Origin: Gammaproteobacteria bacterium
GTDB lineage: Bacteria; Pseudomonadota; Gammaproteobacteria; UBA9214
DNA length: 54,416 nucleotides
Direction: 5' to 3'
Assembly (NCBI GenBank): GCA_022340485.1
Contig: JAJDNX010000038.1
Span: 1 to 54,416 of the forward strand
Shown here: positions 51,739 to 54,416 of the stretch, in pieces
Position numbering within the stretch: position 1 is the first letter of the stretch
Layout of the letters: each line of letters begins with the position of its first letter
Program-made: the position numbers and the translations under genes
The notes under the pieces: model-generated
The model's database searches: none
Told to the model about the DNA's origin: nothing
Seen by the model: only the letters and a program-made list of their open reading frames with translations

Positions 51739-52941
51739 ATGAGTGCCCGTTACCTGCTGCCTGCCTGTATCGTATTTGCCCTAGTGGGGGGGTGCAGCTC
51801 CCTGGGGCCGACACACGATGTCAAAGGCGCGGTACCCCTGAATAAAGCCATTCGCGAGGTTCCCGAGAAGCAGTTACTGGACGTCTGGGTTGAGCTGTTC
51901 GACCCGGGCGAGTTACCCGAGGATGAGGACGAGGCCATGGGTCTGTCCATGGACATCCGGGAAGCCGAGGCACGTTATATCCCGGAACAGTTGCGCACTA
52001 CCATGGAAAGTAGCGGTCACTGGGGGGCGGTGCGGCTGGTACCGCGAGCTACCAGCGGTGGCGAACTGCTGGTGCAGGGAAAAATCCTCACGTCCGACGG
52101 TGAACAGCTGGCGCTGCAGATCAAGGCACTCGATGCGACCGGTCGCGAATGGTTTAACCGTAACTACGAAGAAGAAATTGACGAGAGTGACTATCGGTCC
52201 CGCGGCTTGACCGGAAACCGGCCCGACAGTGACGTGTTCCAGTCGCTATACAATACCATTGCCAATGACCTGGCAGAGTACCTGCGCACGCTGCCGGCAG
52301 CGGACATCGCCACGATTCGCCAGGTTGCTGAGCTGCGCTTTGCAGCGGATCTGTCACCCGAGGCTTTCTCCCGCCATCTGGCGTTCGACAAGAAGGGACG
52401 CTACACGATTGTGCACTTGCCAGCGGCCAATGATCCGATGTACCAGCGGGTACTTGCAATCCGTGATCGCGACTTTCTGCTGATTGATACGCTGAATGGC
52501 CATTTCGATAATTTCTGTCGCGAGATGGAAACTCCCTACAGCGAGTGGCGCAAGGCACGCAGTGAGGAAGCAGCCGCGTTGCGCAAGCTGAAAAATAGCG
52601 CCATGCAGCGCAAGTTGCTCGGTGTTGCGGCGATTCTTGGTGCGATTGCCCTCGAGGCATCCAATAATGGTAACTACAGCTCATCCGTATTGCGCGATAG
52701 CCTGGTACTTGGCGGGGCCTACGCCATCAAAACCGGTTTTGACAAGGATTCGGAAACCGATATTCACCGCGATGCCATTATCGAGCTGGATGAATCCTTT
52801 TCCTCGGAAGCCCGCCCGCTGGTGGTCGAGGTAGAGGGCGAAACCCATGAGTTAACCGGCTCGGCCGAGGAGCAGTTTACCAAGTGGCGCGTCCTGCTGA
52901 AGCGGATCTATGTTTCTGAAACCGGCTTTACGGATTTATAA
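51739..52941 (+). CDS. outer-membrane or periplasmic lipoprotein, unknown
   Basis: A 400-residue lipoprotein: hydrophobic N-terminus ending in VGGC (Cys about 19), the lipid attachment site. The mature part is rich in mixed strands and helices with no recognised domain. The segment LLVQGKILTSDGEQLALQIKALDATG (cut here to its core GEQLALQIK) looks beta-rich. It has a hydrophobic helix (GVAAILGAIALEASNNG) about residue 295. ATG 51739 has AGG upstream; the frame from TTG 51730 is less likely. Probably co-transcribed with the upstream exported protein and with the TPR-like protein 154 bases downstream. Function unknown. Confidence 0.78.
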   Translation: MSARYLLPACIVFALVGGCSSLGPTHDVKGAVPLNKAIREVPEKQLLDVWVELFDPGELPEDEDEAMGLSMDIREAEARYIPEQLRTTMESSGHWGAVRLVPRATSGGELLVQGKILTSDGEQLALQIKALDATGREWFNRNYEEEIDESDYRSRGLTGNRPDSDVFQSLYNTIANDLAEYLRTLPAADIATIRQVAELRFAADLSPEAFSRHLAFDKKGRYTIVHLPAANDPMYQRVLAIRDRDFLLIDTLNGHFDNFCREMETPYSEWRKARSEEAAALRKLKNSAMQRKLLGVAAILGAIALEASNNGNYSSSVLRDSLVLGGAYAIKTGFDKDSETDIHRDAIIELDESFSSEARPLVVEVEGETHELTGSAEEQFTKWRVLLKRIYVSETGFTDL

Positions 52942-53095
52942 ACCGGCCAGCGGCCAGTCACTCTGAACAAATCGTTCCTGCAAGATGCAAAGGGATACCT
53001 CATTGTCATTACCACCTACTGAATCTTTCATGTCTGGAGCCTTTACATCCTTGCACGGGAAATCAAGGCTTTCTGGTCCGTACACCCGATAGAAA

Positions 53096-54416
53096 ATGTC
53101 CGACCAGCGAAACCCTGATGCCATTGCACCTCCGGTGCTTGCTCCACCCGCCGCCACTCCAACGGAAGGTATCCAGGCAGGGAATTATCTCGGGTTGTGG
53201 CTTGCGCTGGCCGCAGTACTCGCACTTGGGCTTGCCGTCATCCTTGCCTTACCGGCGCTGCTGCAACCAACCTCACAGGCAACCGCACCGGCAGAACCCG
53301 TCGCAATGCAGGGCGTTGCAGACCGCGACCTGGCGAACCAGGCCATGCAGGAGTGGTTGCAGCTGCGTGCACGACTGGAACTTGCCAATGCCTCACGCTG
53401 GGGAGAGCCCGAGTGGGGCCGCTCGCAAGCGGCGGCTGACAGCGGTGCACACCTGTTCGCACAACGTCAATTCAGGGAAGCTGAACAATCGTATCAACAG
53501 GCGTTGCTGGGGCTGAATCAACTGGCCAGTGAACGTGACAGGCGCCTGCGCACCGCACTCGCCACGGCCCAGCAGGCACTGGCCGACAATCAACTGGAAC
53601 GGGCAACGGAACAGTTCCAGCTGGCACTTGCCATCGATGAGCATAACGATGCTGCACGTACCGGGCTGGCGCGGTCATCTGCCCGTGCCTTGGTATTGGA
53701 ACACATGGCAGTGGCAGAACGCGCCGAGGCAGACGCTGACCTGGTTGCCGCACAGCTGGCCTACCAGCAGGCAGCCACAGGGGATCCCGGCTATGAACCG
53801 GCCACTGCAGCACTGCAACGGGTCTCTGGGGTCATCGCGACGCAGGCCTTTCAGCAAGCCATGACACAGGCACTGACTGCACTCGACAGCGGACAGTTCG
53901 GTGCCGCCGAAAAGTCACTCGCCGAGGCTGCCGCGCTACGCCCTTCGGATACGGCGGTCATCGATGCACAGCAGCGTCTCGCGCAGGCACGCCAGCAGAC
54001 ACACCTGAACCGGTTACGGCGCCGGGCAGAATCCCTCGCCGCGGCTGAAAACTGGCAGGCCGCCAGCGCGACCTACCAGGAGGTACTGGCAGCTGATGCA
54101 ACCGCAGGCTTTGCACGCAGCGGCCTTGAAAAGGCAAACGCAAGGTTGGAGCTCAACCGGCAGTTCGATCACTATCTGGACAAACCCGAGCGGCTGTATG
54201 CGGCGCAGCCGCGCGAGAACGCGGAAGCCCTGTTGGCAGTGGTCAGCAGCACACCCGCAGAGGAGCCGCAGTTGACGAAAAAAATACTCACCTTGCAGCG
54301 CCTGGTGAAACTGGCACGTACACCGGTTGCAGTGAGCCTGCACTCGGACGGCGCAACCGATGTCTCGATCTACCATGTCGGACAACTGGGTACCTTCACC
54401 AGCCGGCAGCTCGAGT
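53096..54416 (+). CDS. TPR-like membrane protein with PEGA-like end, truncated by window
   Basis: An open frame of at least 440 residues runs to the right edge, so the C-terminus is missing. After a Pro/Ala-rich start (residues 1-30) comes a membrane segment (about 33-57: LWLALAAVLALGLAVILAL). Long helical repeats rich in Ala, Gln and Glu follow, with TPR-like spacing (AEQSYQQALLGLN, ATEQFQLALAIDEHNDAA, AQLAYQQAATGDPGYEPA, AAEKSLAEAAALRPSD, ASATYQEVLAADATAG). Near the end is a PEGA-like strand motif, RTPVAVSLHSDGATDVSIY. It faces the periplasm if the N-terminus is cytoplasmic. The ATG at 53096 follows a weak ribosome binding site. Neighbours are a lipoprotein and an exported protein of unknown function. 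Confidence 0.75.
   Translation, partial: MSDQRNPDAIAPPVLAPPAATPTEGIQAGNYLGLWLALAAVLALGLAVILALPALLQPTSQATAPAEPVAMQGVADRDLANQAMQEWLQLRARLELANASRWGEPEWGRSQAAADSGAHLFAQRQFREAEQSYQQALLGLNQLASERDRRLRTALATAQQALADNQLERATEQFQLALAIDEHNDAARTGLARSSARALVLEHMAVAERAEADADLVAAQLAYQQAATGDPGYEPATAALQRVSGVIATQAFQQAMTQALTALDSGQFGAAEKSLAEAAALRPSDTAVIDAQQRLAQARQQTHLNRLRRRAESLAAAENWQAASATYQEVLAADATAGFARSGLEKANARLELNRQFDHYLDKPERLYAAQPRENAEALLAVVSSTPAEEPQLTKKILTLQRLVKLARTPVAVSLHSDGATDVSIYHVGQLGTFTSRQLE

Noticed and set aside
52936-53157. 73-codon minus-strand frame in the gap after the lipoprotein gene
   Set aside because: Overlaps the start of the TPR-like gene, with no ribosome binding site or recognised domain.
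1-54416. tRNA, rRNA, CRISPR arrays, IS elements
   Set aside because: No tRNA-like cloverleaf, direct-repeat array or transposase motif was noticed on either strand; a computed scan would be needed to exclude short ncRNAs.

Overview
The window (about 54.4 kb, moderately GC-rich, almost fully coding, many 1-8 bp gene overlaps) looks like chromosomal DNA of a gammaproteobacterium, perhaps a Chromatiales-like or sulfur-oxidising lineage. That placement is an inference from gene content (PstSCAB-PhoBR, periplasmic Pcm, NfeD-slipin, BioA, DUF3365-type heme protein) and is not proven by any marker gene. No rRNA, tRNA, IS element, phage gene or CRISPR array was seen.

The dominant theme is phosphate and polyphosphate. 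(i) 1-11,040: end of a PiT phosphate transporter; a P-loop protein; an FHA-like metallophosphatase; then, all on the minus strand, pstS - phoU fusion - pstC - pstA - pstB1 - pstB2 - phoB - phoR. The PhoU protein carries a catalytically dead ArsC/LMW-phosphatase-like domain. The two PstB subunits have lost complementary ATPase motifs, as in asymmetric heterodimeric ABC transporters. A Pho-box-like repeat precedes pstS. (ii) 11,370-14,250: a helix-hairpin-helix protein with a lysine tail behind a good Pho box, and an orphan ParA ATPase downstream of a CYTH/CHAD protein (CHAD domains bind polyphosphate). (iii) 14,450-17,080: a tandem pair of CNNM/CorC-type transporters.

(iv) 17,160-27,000: a poorly characterised kinase/ligase cluster: CofD/YvcK-like transferase, Nudix, PhoU-like/APH kinase fusion, ATP-grasp ligase, HprK-related kinase B, SixA-Nudix fusion, two further histidine phosphatases, a metallophosphatase and a small amphi-Trp-like protein. 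Several of these match, from memory, the NCBIfam 'GAK system' families. It is the best candidate for an undescribed pathway. (v) 27,090-31,830: Na/Pi cotransporter with PhoU domain, UspA and polyphosphate kinase Ppk1. (vi) 32,030-34,900: a second CNNM/CorC pair arranged like the first. (vii) 34,930-39,160: two unknown proteins, a methyltransferase, and a 2-phosphoglycerate-kinase-like protein overlapping a CYTH triphosphatase.

(viii) 39,760-43,350: a four-PAS histidine kinase divergent from a PhoB-like regulator and a small coupled gene. (ix) 43,365-54,416: more ordinary envelope and housekeeping genes: slipin-NfeD, exported Pcm, a membrane spermidine-synthase-like protein, a heme-motif protein, bioA, a secreted protein, a lipoprotein and a TPR/PEGA-like membrane protein cut by the right edge.

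Taken together, the left 39 kb holds uptake (PiT, Pst, NptA), sensing (PhoU, PhoBR), storage (Ppk1, CHAD) and turnover (CYTH, Nudix, histidine phosphatases, metallophosphatases) of phosphate, with unfamiliar kinases and ligases embedded in the middle.
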